A stretch of 64,000 nucleotides of DNA. It comes from Rhodothermales bacterium (GTDB taxonomy: Bacteria > Bacteroidota > Rhodothermia > Rhodothermales > JAHQVL01). Positions 43,220-52,383 of this stretch are shown here, piece by piece (position 1 is the stretch's first letter; every line of letters starts with the position of its first letter). The notes below the pieces were generated by a model, which was not told the DNA's origin, did not search any database, and saw only the letters and a program-made list of their open reading frames with translations. A program made the position numbers and the translations under genes. The stretch is from contig JAWKNW010000010.1 in the NCBI GenBank assembly GCA_041391505.1, forward strand, positions 124,001 to 188,000, in the 5' to 3' direction.

Positions 43220-46200
43220 TCATCAGGAACGCGATCAGATCGAGCACTTCCGCATCCGTGAGGGTATCCAGCAGTCCTTCCGGCATCAGCGAGGCGGTGG
43301 AGGTTTCGATCGACTGGATGGCCGAGCGGTCGACGACCACGGCATCCTGGCCGACCACGCGGAGGGTGACCGCGCGCTCGGTTTCGCCGGTAAGGTTGCC
43401 CATGTAGGTCCGCCCGTCGTGCGTCGTGACGATCACCATCCGGTAGTCGTCCTGGATGACCTCGCTCGGGTTGATGATGTTATCGAGCAGGTAGTCGATA
43501 TTCGTGCGATTGGAGCCCGTCAGGTCTGGCCCGACGGCGCCCCCCGCGCCGTTGATCGCGTGGCACGCGCCGCAGGTGCGCTGGAAGACGGCCTCGCCGC
43601 GATCCGGATGCGCGCCGGCCAGCGCCTGGTCGGTCAGCAGCGCGCGGTACTTCCGGTAGGCCGCCTCGTTGCGCAGCGCGAGGTCGTCGATCGGACCCCA
43701 GACTTCTACAAACCCGTTGCCCACCACGCGGCGCAGCTGCCGGGCGATATACGCCGGCACCTCGGCCCTGGGCACCGTGCCCAACTTCAACGCCTCGGTG
43801 AGGACGCGGCCGTGCACGGGGCGCGAGGCGAACGCCCGGAGCGCTTCGGCTTTTTCCGCCGCGTCGAACCCGGGGTAGCGCTGGAGCAGCATCTGGCTGA
43901 GCGCGCCGTCGTCGTAGGCCCCGACGGCGCGGATCGCCTGGATGCGCAGGGCGGGGTCGTCCATGAGCCGGCCGATTTCCGGCGCCAGTTCGGGCCGTTG
44001 CCGGCCGGCGAGGCCCGCGATGGCGTTCTGCCGCTGGTCCGCCGGCGCGGAGGGGTCGGATAACGAAGCGAGCATGGCCTGCACCGCCTCGGCGTCGCCG
44101 AAGAGCTGGGCCACTTCGAGCGCGAGCGGCGCGGCGTCCGCCTGTTTCTGCAGTCGGGGATACAGCTCGGCCCATCCGGCCGGCGTGTCGACGTCGGCGC
44201 GGCCTTCAAGCGCGTCGCGGAGCCCTTTCAGCATCGCCGGACGCGCCGAGGCGTTGGCCTCCAGGCCGTCGAACAGCGGCTCGAACAGGTTGCCGTCCGC
44301 CGCGCGGCGGGCGATGTATTCGGCGATCAGGGGGATCTTCGCGAGGCCGGCGAGCTCCATCGCGCGCGCGGGATCGCTCGGCACCAGCGGCTCGATCCCG
44401 AACCACAACATGAGCGGGATGTTGGCGTCGCCGGCATCCTGTGCCTGCTGCACGAGGCCGCGGGCCATATCCCAGCGCGACGCCAGATCGATACGCTGCA
44501 GGGCCGCCGCGAGGTATTTGCGCACCACCGGCGACCGGTCAAGCCGGCCCATCCGCATGAACTGGTTCAGCGCCTCGCTGTCCGGCGTTCCATCTTCGGT
44601 AAGCAGCTGAATCGCCCAGGCGCGGACGTATTCGTCGCGATCCTCCAGGGCTTCCTTGAGCAGGTCGGGCGTGGCGAGGCCGGTCACGTGGAGCGTCCAC
44701 AACGCGCGCAGGCGATGATCCGCGTTGGACTCGTCGTCGTAGATCGAGGCCAGGGCCGACTGCGCCGCCTCGCCGAGCGGGCGTTGCGAGGCGCGGTACT
44801 CGAGGATGACGCGGGCGCGGCGGGCGTGCCAGTCGCTCGGGCTGCGCTGGAGCCGCACGAGGTCGAGGTCCGATTTCTCGCCCAGGTCGTCATACCGCCC
44901 TTCCCACGGCTCCGCGAGGGATGCTTCGGGGGCGATGCGGAAGATGCGGCCGGTGTCCTTGTCGAGGACGTCCTTGCCGCAGATGTCGGCATCGTGCCAG
45001 TCGAGCACGTACACGTCGCCTCCCGGACCGATCTCCATGCTGAAGCCGATCCACTGCGCGTTGTTCGCGAGCAGGAAGTCCTCGCCGTGGCTGGCCACGA
45101 AACCGGAGCCTTTCGGGGTGAGGATGTCGGTCAGGACGGCGTGTTCGTGGATGTTGGCCATGAAGAGCCGGCCGCGCTGCTCCTCAGGGAAGGCGTCCGA
45201 CTGATAGATCCGCGCGCCGCCGTGGGCCGAGCGGTGGCGGTGGTCGACGATGGTCTGGATGTCGCTGTAGACATAGGGATTGAAGTGCCGGCCGCCCTGG
45301 CGCTGGTAGATCCCGCCCGGGATCACGTGAAACATGTGCGGGATGACGCACGCGCTGATGAAAAGCTGCCCCTTCGCGTCGTAGTCGATCCCCCAGGGGT
45401 TGCTGAATCCGTGCGCGACGACCTCGAACCGGTCCTTCACCGGATGGTAGCGCCACACCCCGCCGTCGATGTCGACGCCGTCGCGTTCCAGCAGATCGTC
45501 CGGAAACGGCTCGCCGTGTCGGTAGAGCCGGTCGTTCCCGTCGGGCTTGCGGATCTTCGACGGCGTGGCGAACCCTTCGAGCCCGTAGAGCCAGCCATCT
45601 GGCCCCCAGTGCAGGCTGTTGATCGTCTCGTGCCGGTCGCGGATGCCCCATCCCGTCAGGAGGATCTCGATGTCGTCTTCATCGGCCCGGTCGTCGCGGT
45701 CGCGGTCCGGCACAAAGAGCAGGTTGGGTGGCGCGCCCAGGAAGAGGCCGTCGAAGCCGACAGCGATGGCGGACGGGAACGGGATGCCTTCCAGAAACAC
45801 CTTCCGGCTGTCGGCCACGCCATCGTGATCGGTATCTTCGATGATGAGGATGCGGCTGTCGCCCGAGTTGGAGAAGCCGGAGCCGCGGGATTCGTAGTCG
45901 CGGTTTTCGGCGACCCACATCCGGCCGCGATCGTCCCACGCGAAGGCCATCGGCTGGGTGATCATCGGCTCGGCGGCCCAGGGGTTGACGGTATAGCCTT
46001 CCGGTATCGTCATCTCCTCGACGGCCCGCTGCGGCGTCAGGAACTCCGCGTCGAGCCCTTCCTGCTGGGCGATGCCCCAGAGGGAGGCGGTTGAATACAT
46101 CCCCTCGTCGCCGCTATAGGTTTGCCAGGCCTGGGTGAGCGCGATGTCGCTCATCTCGCCGGTGTACACGAGCAGTTCATGCCGGATGGTCTCGGTGTGG

Positions 46201-47036
46201 CCGGCGGGGATCGTCCAGTCGCCCATCCGCGCCCGCACGGGCCCGACGCCGAGCTGGTCGTCGACGCGCCACGGCTGGGGGAAGCCGGCGTTGTCGGGAT
46301 GATCGAAGACGGCGATATGCGCCATGTCGTCGCGGCCGTCGACCTTCATCCCCAGATCCACCCACATGGCGCGCTGCCCCTCGGCGCGCGCGTTCTGCTG
46401 CCGTGCCGCGTTGACCACGCGCCCCTCGATGCCCTCCTTCCACGGCATGCGGATGAAAAGACCGCCGTAGTCGTATTCGCCGATCGTGACGTCGGTGCGC
46501 CCGGTGCCCTGCCATTCGAGGTCGAGCACATAGCGGCCGTCGACTTCCTGCATCGCCCAGGTCTGCGTCTCGGTGAGCACGACGCCGCCGTCCTCGCCCA
46601 GGAGATCGTACACCGTGCGCCACTGCACGTGCGGCCCTTCGGGGATCAGCACCTCGGCGGACACGCGGCGCCAGTAATCGCCCTCCGGATGATGGAAATA
46701 ATCCCGTCCGTTTACGCGGGTGAAGCCCCAGTAGAGGCCGGTCTGGTGCCGGTGATGCTCCGGGCTGAATTCGGTGAGGACGCCGTTGCCGTCGGGCGCT
46801 GCCATCGGGTGGAGATAGGGGCGGAAGTCGGGGCGGGCGTTCTGGGTGAGGATGGGCGTGCCGCCGCCGGCCCGGAAGACGCTGATGGTGCCGGCGGCTT
46901 CGTCCTGGCGCAGCACGAGCGTCGTGGCGACGGAAGCCGGCGCGGCCGGCTCTCCGCCCGGCGGCGTGCAGCCGGCGGCCGGCAGGAAGAGGAGTAGCAG
47001 GCAGATTGCGCGGAATGCAAGCGTGGGTGCGGACAT
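43206..47036 (-). CDS. Giant lipoprotein: DUF6807, PVC-type dehydrogenase, HEAT repeats, cytochrome c
   Basis: The 1276-residue protein begins MSAPTLAFRAICLLLLFLPA and then AGC, a lipoprotein signal. Residues about 35-310 match the DUF6807 (PmoA-like) beta domain, with EFSPEHHRHQTGLYWGFT. About 345-720 is a beta-propeller of the planctomycete-type membrane-bound dehydrogenase family (NPWGIDYDAKGQLFISACVI, DVYVLDWHDADICG). About 730-1090 is HEAT-repeat-like helices. The C-terminus is a monoheme cytochrome c with CGACH at 1155-1159. Such fusions oxidise sugars or related compounds at the envelope and pass electrons to the heme. Here DUF6807, usually a separate protein, is joined in front. The substrate is unknown. 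Confidence 0.9.
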   Translation of the reverse strand: MSAPTLAFRAICLLLLFLPAAGCTPPGGEPAAPASVATTLVLRQDEAAGTISVFRAGGGTPILTQNARPDFRPYLHPMAAPDGNGVLTEFSPEHHRHQTGLYWGFTRVNGRDYFHHPEGDYWRRVSAEVLIPEGPHVQWRTVYDLLGEDGGVVLTETQTWAMQEVDGRYVLDLEWQGTGRTDVTIGEYDYGGLFIRMPWKEGIEGRVVNAARQQNARAEGQRAMWVDLGMKVDGRDDMAHIAVFDHPDNAGFPQPWRVDDQLGVGPVRARMGDWTIPAGHTETIRHELLVYTGEMSDIALTQAWQTYSGDEGMYSTASLWGIAQQEGLDAEFLTPQRAVEEMTIPEGYTVNPWAAEPMITQPMAFAWDDRGRMWVAENRDYESRGSGFSNSGDSRILIIEDTDHDGVADSRKVFLEGIPFPSAIAVGFDGLFLGAPPNLLFVPDRDRDDRADEDDIEILLTGWGIRDRHETINSLHWGPDGWLYGLEGFATPSKIRKPDGNDRLYRHGEPFPDDLLERDGVDIDGGVWRYHPVKDRFEVVAHGFSNPWGIDYDAKGQLFISACVIPHMFHVIPGGIYQRQGGRHFNPYVYSDIQTIVDHRHRSAHGGARIYQSDAFPEEQRGRLFMANIHEHAVLTDILTPKGSGFVASHGEDFLLANNAQWIGFSMEIGPGGDVYVLDWHDADICGKDVLDKDTGRIFRIAPEASLAEPWEGRYDDLGEKSDLDLVRLQRSPSDWHARRARVILEYRASQRPLGEAAQSALASIYDDESNADHRLRALWTLHVTGLATPDLLKEALEDRDEYVRAWAIQLLTEDGTPDSEALNQFMRMGRLDRSPVVRKYLAAALQRIDLASRWDMARGLVQQAQDAGDANIPLMLWFGIEPLVPSDPARAMELAGLAKIPLIAEYIARRAADGNLFEPLFDGLEANASARPAMLKGLRDALEGRADVDTPAGWAELYPRLQKQADAAPLALEVAQLFGDAEAVQAMLASLSDPSAPADQRQNAIAGLAGRQRPELAPEIGRLMDDPALRIQAIRAVGAYDDGALSQMLLQRYPGFDAAEKAEALRAFASRPVHGRVLTEALKLGTVPRAEVPAYIARQLRRVVGNGFVEVWGPIDDLALRNEAAYRKYRALLTDQALAGAHPDRGEAVFQRTCGACHAINGAGGAVGPDLTGSNRTNIDYLLDNIINPSEVIQDDYRMVIVTTHDGRTYMGNLTGETERAVTLRVVGQDAVVVDRSAIQSIETSTASLMPEGLLDTLTDAEVLDLIAFLMRVKA

Positions 47037-47111
47037 GTTGCAGCGGGGAATCTTCGGAAAGGCGTTGGAGCAGCATCCATGGTACGCACTTTTCCGAAGG
47101 AAAACACCGTA

Positions 47112-49838
47112 CTAACCGTTGGTGCCGGCCTGCGCCAGAAGCGCACGATACGGCTCGGCCTTCGCGTCGGCGCCCGCGCGATCGTAGATCTCCACCAGCG
47201 TGCCGGCCACCTTCCTCACCCGTTTGTCGTCGTCAGGCAGCGTCTTGCGCATGATGGTCATCGACTCGACGAGCAGCGGTTCCGCTTCGCCGTCGTTGCC
47301 GAGCCGATGGAGGAGATCCCCCAGGGTTTCGAGGGTGATCCCGAGGCGGGGGTGGTCCGGCTTGAGCAACTGGCGGTTGATCGCCAGCGCCTCGCGGAGG
47401 ATGGGCTCGGCGCCGGCCAGGTCGCCCTGCTCCTTGAGCAGGTCGCCCAGGTTGTTCAGCGTCGCCGCGACAGAGGGATGCACGTCGCCGAAGACCTTGC
47501 GCTTGACGGCCAGCGATTCGAAGAAAAGGAGCCGGGCTTCGTCGTACTGGCCGATTTCTTTCAGCAGCGACGCCAGGTTGTGCTGGCCGACCGCCACCGC
47601 GGGATGTACATCGCCGTAAAAGGCCCGCTGCATCGCCAGGGAACGGCGATACAGCGGCTCCGCGGCGTCGTAGTCGCCTTTGGCCTTGAGCACCGCCGCC
47701 AGGTTATGCAGGCCGGCGGCGACATCGGGATGGTCGCTGCCCAGCGTCTGCTCCCGGATGGCGAGCGCCTCCCGGTAGAGGGGTTCCGCCTCGTCATACC
47801 GGCCGGTCTGTTGCAGGATCACGGCGAGGTTCGACATCGAGCCGGCGACATCCGGGTGCATGTCCCCCAGCGTGCGCCGGCGGATATCCAGTATCTGCCG
47901 GAAAAACGGCTCCGCCTCATCGTAGTTGCCCTGCTGATAGAGCAGCGTGGCGAGGTTGTTCAGATCCGTCGTCACCGCGAAGTCTTCGGAATCCAGCACG
48001 GCCTGGTGCAGCGCGAGCGCCTCGCGGTACAGCGATTCGGCCTCCTTGAAATCCCCCTTGTCGTGCAGGACCGTGGCGAGGGCGTTGATGCTCTCCGCGA
48101 TGCCGGGGTCGCCGGGGGGCAGCAGGGCGCGCCGGAGGGCCACCGCCTCGACCAGCAGCGACTCGGCCGGCGCATAGTCGCCCGTCTCCTTGAACAGCAG
48201 GCCCAGCGACGTCTGGCTTTCGGCCAGGTCGATCCGGTTGTCGCCGGGCGTCTCCTGCCGGATGGCGAGCCCTTCCTCCATGAGCTGGCGGGCGACGTCG
48301 AACTGACCCAGCGATTTATATACGGCGCCGAGGACATTGAGCAGCTTGGCCTGCACCGCCGGCTGGCTCGCCAGCTCCTCGCGCACCTTGTCGGCCCCCT
48401 GGGCCAGAAAATCGCGGATGCGCAGCGTATCCCGCCGCGTCGAGGCCGTGGCGAACGGGTCCGGCGCCGTGAAGAGGTCTTCGAGGAATCCGGCGACCTG
48501 GACGGCCTTTTCGGCTTCGAGCCGCGCCCGGTCGCGCTCGATCGCCAGCTTATCCGCCTGGATCGACATGGCGACGCCGAACCCCAGGATCAGCGCGAAG
48601 ACGCCGGCGACCGCCACGACGGCCGTCCGGTTGCGGCGGACGAACTTGCGCAGGCGATAGCCGGCCGTGTCCTTCTGCGCGGCGACGGGCCGGCCGCTGA
48701 GGTAGCGGCGGATATCCTGCGAAAACTGATCGACCGAGCCGTAGCGGCGATCCGGCTCCTTGCGCAGCGCCATCATCACGATGTTGTCCAGATCGCCCTG
48801 GAGCACGCGCTTGAGCCGGCTCAGCTCGGTGCGTCTCGCGCGGCTGAGCGCCTCGGGCGTCGTGGCGGGTTTCGCGCGGTCGGCTTCCGCGGCCTCCGTG
48901 ACGGCGGTGCTGGGGCGGATCGGCGCCTCCTCGCAGATGGCCCGCTCGATCTCCGCCTGGACCCGTTTGCCGAGCCGGTACGGCCGCCGGCCGGTGAGGA
49001 TCTCATACAGCAGCACGCCCAGCGCATACACATCGGTGGCCGTCGTAATCGCATCGCCCCGCACCTGTTCGGGGGCCGCGTATTCCGGCGTCATCAGCCG
49101 CACATGCGAGCGGGTGACCGCCACCGAGAAGTCCCACTCCGGATCGAGCAGCTTGGCGATACCGAAATCGAGGAGCTTGACCCGTCCGTCCTCCGTCACG
49201 AGGATGTTCGACGGCTTGAGATCCCGATGGACGACCAGGTTGGCGTGGGCGTACTGGACGGCGGCGCAGACGGTCCGGAACAGCCGCAGCCGATCGTCGA
49301 TCGAGAGCATGCGCTTGTCGCAGAACTCGGTGATGGGGACGCCGTCCACGTACTGCATCACGAGATACGGCCGGCCCTCGCTGTCCATGCCGCCGTCGAG
49401 CAGCTGGGTGATGTTCGGATGGTTGAGCCGGGCAAGCACCTGGCGTTCCACCCGGAAACGGGCGATGAGCTCGCTGTTCCGGTACCCCGGCCGGATGAGC
49501 TTGAGCGCCACCTGCTGATCGTACTGGTCGTCGTCGCGCCGCGCGAGGTAGACGTCCCCCATGCCGCCCTCGCCGATCAGCTTTTCCAGCCGATACGGGC
49601 CGATGTGGGCGCCCGTGAGATCGGTCACCCGATCGTCGTCGCCCTCGTCGGACAGCAGCCGGCTTTCCAGGGCCAGCGCCATGCCGTCTTCCTCGGCCGC
49701 GAGCATCGACGCGAGCTCCTGGCGCAGCTCCGGGTCGTCGGCGCAGGCGTCATCCAGAAACGCGGCGCGCTCGGCCGGGTCACGCTCCTGCGCTGCGAAA
49801 AAAAGCTGTTCGAGCCTGTTCCAACGATGCGGATCCAT
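47112..49838 (-). CDS. Ser/Thr protein kinase with TPR repeats (pair 1)
   Basis: The ATG at 49838 (MDPHRWNRLEQLFFAAQERD) gives 908 residues; an upstream in-frame ATG at 49916 adds a signal-less tail overlapping array E and was rejected. The first 65 residues are the helical lead domain common to this kinase family. The kinase domain at about 75-370 has GEGGMG, VALKLI, HRDLKPSN, LLDFGIAK and PEYAAPEQV. A membrane helix (TAVVAVAGVFALILGFGVAM) follows. The periplasmic half carries about ten TPR units of the NLA/LYREAL type (GDYDAAEPLYRRSLAMQRAF). It lies downstream of an ECF sigma gene and is homologous to the kinase at 58.8 kb. Its gene is 75 nt from the dehydrogenase start, same strand. Confidence 0.93.
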   Translation of the reverse strand: MDPHRWNRLEQLFFAAQERDPAERAAFLDDACADDPELRQELASMLAAEEDGMALALESRLLSDEGDDDRVTDLTGAHIGPYRLEKLIGEGGMGDVYLARRDDDQYDQQVALKLIRPGYRNSELIARFRVERQVLARLNHPNITQLLDGGMDSEGRPYLVMQYVDGVPITEFCDKRMLSIDDRLRLFRTVCAAVQYAHANLVVHRDLKPSNILVTEDGRVKLLDFGIAKLLDPEWDFSVAVTRSHVRLMTPEYAAPEQVRGDAITTATDVYALGVLLYEILTGRRPYRLGKRVQAEIERAICEEAPIRPSTAVTEAAEADRAKPATTPEALSRARRTELSRLKRVLQGDLDNIVMMALRKEPDRRYGSVDQFSQDIRRYLSGRPVAAQKDTAGYRLRKFVRRNRTAVVAVAGVFALILGFGVAMSIQADKLAIERDRARLEAEKAVQVAGFLEDLFTAPDPFATASTRRDTLRIRDFLAQGADKVREELASQPAVQAKLLNVLGAVYKSLGQFDVARQLMEEGLAIRQETPGDNRIDLAESQTSLGLLFKETGDYAPAESLLVEAVALRRALLPPGDPGIAESINALATVLHDKGDFKEAESLYREALALHQAVLDSEDFAVTTDLNNLATLLYQQGNYDEAEPFFRQILDIRRRTLGDMHPDVAGSMSNLAVILQQTGRYDEAEPLYREALAIREQTLGSDHPDVAAGLHNLAAVLKAKGDYDAAEPLYRRSLAMQRAFYGDVHPAVAVGQHNLASLLKEIGQYDEARLLFFESLAVKRKVFGDVHPSVAATLNNLGDLLKEQGDLAGAEPILREALAINRQLLKPDHPRLGITLETLGDLLHRLGNDGEAEPLLVESMTIMRKTLPDDDKRVRKVAGTLVEIYDRAGADAKAEPYRALLAQAGTNG

Positions 49839-49910
49839 GGCGTCAACGGTGTGGTGTGGAGGGGGATGTACTCTTCTGGCGACATCGCCGGCCGGGAGTG
49901 GACAAGGGGA

Positions 49911-49984
49911 GTTCAAGGATCAAGGATCGAGGGTTAAGGTGGGTACTCCATTGAACCTGCTACCTCGATCATTGAGCCTGTAGG
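49911..49984. repeat. Heptamer array E
   Basis: The in-phase 7-mers GTTCAAG, GATCAAG, GATCGAG, GGTTAAG run from 49911 to 49938. After a short centre come the complementary-type ATTGAAC, CTGCTAC, CTCGATC, ATTGAGC, CTGTAGG from 49950 to 49984. The last unit runs into the adjoining 21-bp hairpin. The array lies between the ECF sigma gene and its downstream kinase gene, both on the minus strand. Confidence 0.82.
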
Positions 49985-50024
49985 TCCGCCCCCCGATGCA
50001 CAACATCGGGGGGCGGACCTACAG
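49978..50024 (-). terminator. Perfect 21-bp hairpin after ECF sigma gene 1
   Basis: Arms at 49978-49998 and 50004-50024 are perfectly complementary over 21 bp around a 5-nt loop (CACAA). The stem is GC-rich, with a run of six C paired to six G. The TAG stop codon of the sigma gene (50019-50021) is inside the stem, so transcription on the minus strand enters the hairpin while finishing the gene. No U-run follows, so it may be an attenuator or an RNA-stabilising end rather than a classical intrinsic terminator. Confidence 0.75.
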
Positions 50025-50594
50025 CGAGATCTCCCCCGCGATCTCCTTGCGGAGCCAGGCGCGCGCGAACATCCATACGCGCTGGACGCTCCGTTTCGAG
50101 ATCCCCATGGCGTCCGCGGTTTCGTCGAGCGTGAGGCCGCCGAAGAACCGGTACTGGACGACATCCGCGGCGCGCTCGTCCGACAGCCGGAGGCGTTCCA
50201 GCGCGGCGTCCAGCACGAGCACTTCCTCCGCCTCTCGATCCGACAGGAAGGCCGATACGTCGTCGAGCGGCACCGGCGCCTGGCCCCCGCCCCGCTTGAG
50301 GCGGTTGCGGGTGCGGGCGTAGTCGACGAGGATGTTGCGCATGATCCGGCTCGCGACGGCCATGAAGTCGTTGCGGTCGTCGAGGTCGAGCAGACGATGG
50401 TCGACCAGCTTGAGGTAGACCTCGTTCACCAGCGCCGTGGCGCCCAGGGTATGGCTGGGCCGTTCCCGGCGCAGACGCATCCGGGCGATCTCGTGGAGTT
50501 GGTCGTACATCACCGGCATCATGTCGTCGAGGGCGGACGCATCGCCCTGACGCAGCCGGCGCAGACAGTTCGTCACGATTCCAGGTTCGTGCAT
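50019..50594 (-). CDS. ECF RNA polymerase sigma factor (pair 1)
   Basis: The ATG at 50594 (MHEPGIVTNCLRRLRQGDAS) gives 191 residues; an open frame to 50801 is upstream of the family start. Region 2 includes ATALVNEVYLKLVD and DFMAVASRIMRNILVDYART. Region 4 has the helix-turn-helix LTLDETADAMGISKRSVQRV. The layout matches the TIGR02999-type sigma factors that pair with TPR kinases in Bacteroidota, Planctomycetes and Acidobacteria. There is no anti-sigma gene; the kinase 180 nt downstream is the likely regulator by phosphorylation. It has the same length as the sigma gene at 58.1 kb. A divergent T9SS cargo gene begins at 50790, so the intergenic space may carry its promoter. Confidence 0.93.
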   Translation of the reverse strand: MHEPGIVTNCLRRLRQGDASALDDMMPVMYDQLHEIARMRLRRERPSHTLGATALVNEVYLKLVDHRLLDLDDRNDFMAVASRIMRNILVDYARTRNRLKRGGGQAPVPLDDVSAFLSDREAEEVLVLDAALERLRLSDERAADVVQYRFFGGLTLDETADAMGISKRSVQRVWMFARAWLRKEIAGEISL

Positions 50595-50789
50595 CTCAGG
50601 GATCCGGATAAGTGGGCGGATACTCCCGGTTGAAAGATACATTATTTGCGGGATCGAACGCACAATCCCGTCATGACCTCGCGTCAGGCGATCCGCCATG
50701 GACTGGCCACATCCGTCGATTCCTGTCGCCAGTGGATAGAAAGAGCCTGCACGGGCTCTGGTATTCCGATCCACGATCCCATACGCGTC
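50595..50789. promoter_or_regulatory. Divergent promoter region, sigma gene / FG-GAP cargo gene
   Basis: This 195-nt spacer between divergent starts must hold both promoters. A locally AT-rich stretch lies near 50630-50650, reading TTGAAAGATACATTATTTG, which loosely resembles a Bacteroidota promoter without matching the TTG/TAnnTTTG spacing exactly. Autoregulation by the neighbouring ECF sigma factor is possible. Confidence 0.35.
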
Positions 50790-52319
50790 ATGTCCCATCA
50801 CCTTCGATTACTGAGCATCGTATCGCTCGTGCTTTTCGCGCTCACGCCGGCAACACTTCTCGGTCAGGCGCCGGCCTACGCCCAGTTGATTCCCTCCAAC
50901 ACGAACGCCGACCAGGATTACGGCTATTCCGTTGGCCTCGACGGCGACGTGGCGGTCGTCGGAGCGTTCCGCGATGGGGCTTCCGTGCCCCTGGAGGCCG
51001 GCGCCGCCTACGTGTACCGGTATGGCAACGGCGTCTGGTCCGAGGAGGCTCGGTTGCGGGCGACCACGCCAACCAACCTCAACTGGTTCGGCTGGAGCGT
51101 AGCCGTTTCCGGCGACGCCATCCTGGTCGGCGAGCGTTTCGGCGACGAGGCCGGCACAAACTCCGGCGACGTGTATGTCTTCCGGCATGGGGCCGGCGGA
51201 TGGGCACAAGAAGCCGTGTTGACGTCCCCAACGGCATCGAGCGGCGAAGATTTCAGCTACGCGGTGGCGCTCTCCGGCGACATCGCCGTCGTGGGCGCCC
51301 CAGCGGCCGATGCGACGGGACAGGTGTTCGTCTACCGGCACAGCAACGGCAGCTGGAGCTACGAGGCGACACTGACGGCGTCCGACGCCTCGCCTCAGGC
51401 CATGTTCGGGTATTCGGTGGCGATCGACGGGCGCCGCATCGTGGTGGGCGCCCTCAGCGCGCCGGACGGCATTTCGAACCAGGCCGGCAAGGTGTACATC
51501 TACGAATCCATCGACGGGCAATGGCGCGAACGCGCTGATCTGTTCGCGGAGGACTCCAACAACCTCGCGGGGCTCGGCGTCTCGGTGGGGATCAAGGGCG
51601 ACTGGGTGGTCGCCGGCGCCGCGCTAAACAACGAGCTGGGCGGCGGCGCCGGCGCCGCGTACGTGTACCACTACGATCTCGGGGTATGGTCCTTTCACAG
51701 CAAGCTGACCGCCCTGGCCGGCCAGGGATTTTTCCTGTTCGGCTCCAGCGTGGCGATCACCGAGGGCCAGATCATGGTCGGCGCCGATAACTGGTTTGCG
51801 TCTGGCGAGGGAAGCACCGGCAAGACCTACCTCTTCGACTACGACGGCACGACGGACGTCTGGACCGAGAGCGCCGGCTTCGTGCCGGACGAGGCGACGG
51901 TGGGCGGCAAATACGGTCACGCCGTCGCTATCGACGATGGGGTGATGCTGGCCGGCGCGCCCGACAACGACGGGACGCTCGACGCCCAGGGCGCCGCGTT
52001 CATCATCGGCGTACCGAACGTCCCGACGGCCATCGAGGACGCGCTGCCCGCCCCTGCCTTCCGCATCGAAGCGCCCTACCCCAACCCCTTCAGCAGCGAG
52101 ACCTCGTTCACGATCACACCGGCGGATGACGGGCCGGTTCGGGCGCGCCTCTTCGACCTGCTCGGCCGCGAAGTGCGCTCCGTCTACGACGGCCGGCTGC
52201 CGGCCGGCTCGCCCGCCACGTTCCGCATCGATGCCGGCGAGCTGCCGGCGGGGGTCTACCTGCTCCGTATCGAGGGCGGACGGGGCTCCGAAACACACAA
52301 ACTCGTCCGCACGCATTGA
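50790..52319 (+). CDS. FG-GAP repeat protein with T9SS sorting domain
   Basis: The ATG at 50790 (MSHHLRLLSIVSLVLFALTP) gives 509 residues with a signal peptide ending near LLGQA. Residues about 30-400 contain seven or eight similar blades of the pattern GYSVGLDGDVAVVGAFRDG followed by AAYVYRYGNGVWSEEA, an integrin-like FG-GAP beta-propeller. The C-terminal 85 residues are a T9SS sorting domain (YPNPFSSETSFTITPADDGP, LFDLLGREVRSVYDG, LPAGVYLLRIEGG). It is an exported surface propeller, perhaps an adhesin. Its sorting domain is almost the same as that of the next gene. A hairpin follows the stop by 5 nt. Confidence 0.9.
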   Translation: MSHHLRLLSIVSLVLFALTPATLLGQAPAYAQLIPSNTNADQDYGYSVGLDGDVAVVGAFRDGASVPLEAGAAYVYRYGNGVWSEEARLRATTPTNLNWFGWSVAVSGDAILVGERFGDEAGTNSGDVYVFRHGAGGWAQEAVLTSPTASSGEDFSYAVALSGDIAVVGAPAADATGQVFVYRHSNGSWSYEATLTASDASPQAMFGYSVAIDGRRIVVGALSAPDGISNQAGKVYIYESIDGQWRERADLFAEDSNNLAGLGVSVGIKGDWVVAGAALNNELGGGAGAAYVYHYDLGVWSFHSKLTALAGQGFFLFGSSVAITEGQIMVGADNWFASGEGSTGKTYLFDYDGTTDVWTESAGFVPDEATVGGKYGHAVAIDDGVMLAGAPDNDGTLDAQGAAFIIGVPNVPTAIEDALPAPAFRIEAPYPNPFSSETSFTITPADDGPVRARLFDLLGREVRSVYDGRLPAGSPATFRIDAGELPAGVYLLRIEGGRGSETHKLVRTH

Positions 52320-52324
52320 GTCCC

Positions 52325-52354
52325 GGCACGTCGCCGGAGCGCCGGCGACGTGCC
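52325..52354 (+). terminator. 13-bp hairpin after FG-GAP gene
   Basis: Arms GGCACGTCGCCGG (52325-52337) and CCGGCGACGTGCC (52342-52354) are perfectly complementary around a 4-nt AGCG loop, 5 nt after the TGA stop. The hairpin is GC-rich without a following T-run, as is common in high-GC bacteria. It probably ends or attenuates the transcript before the next cargo gene 30 nt further. Confidence 0.75.
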
Positions 52355-52383
52355 ATCCATCCTTCACCTGACGGCACATCCCC

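Noticed and set aside
41877..44063. 728-residue plus-strand frame
   Set aside because: It is a shifted frame of the GntP gene that continues antisense into the dehydrogenase gene.
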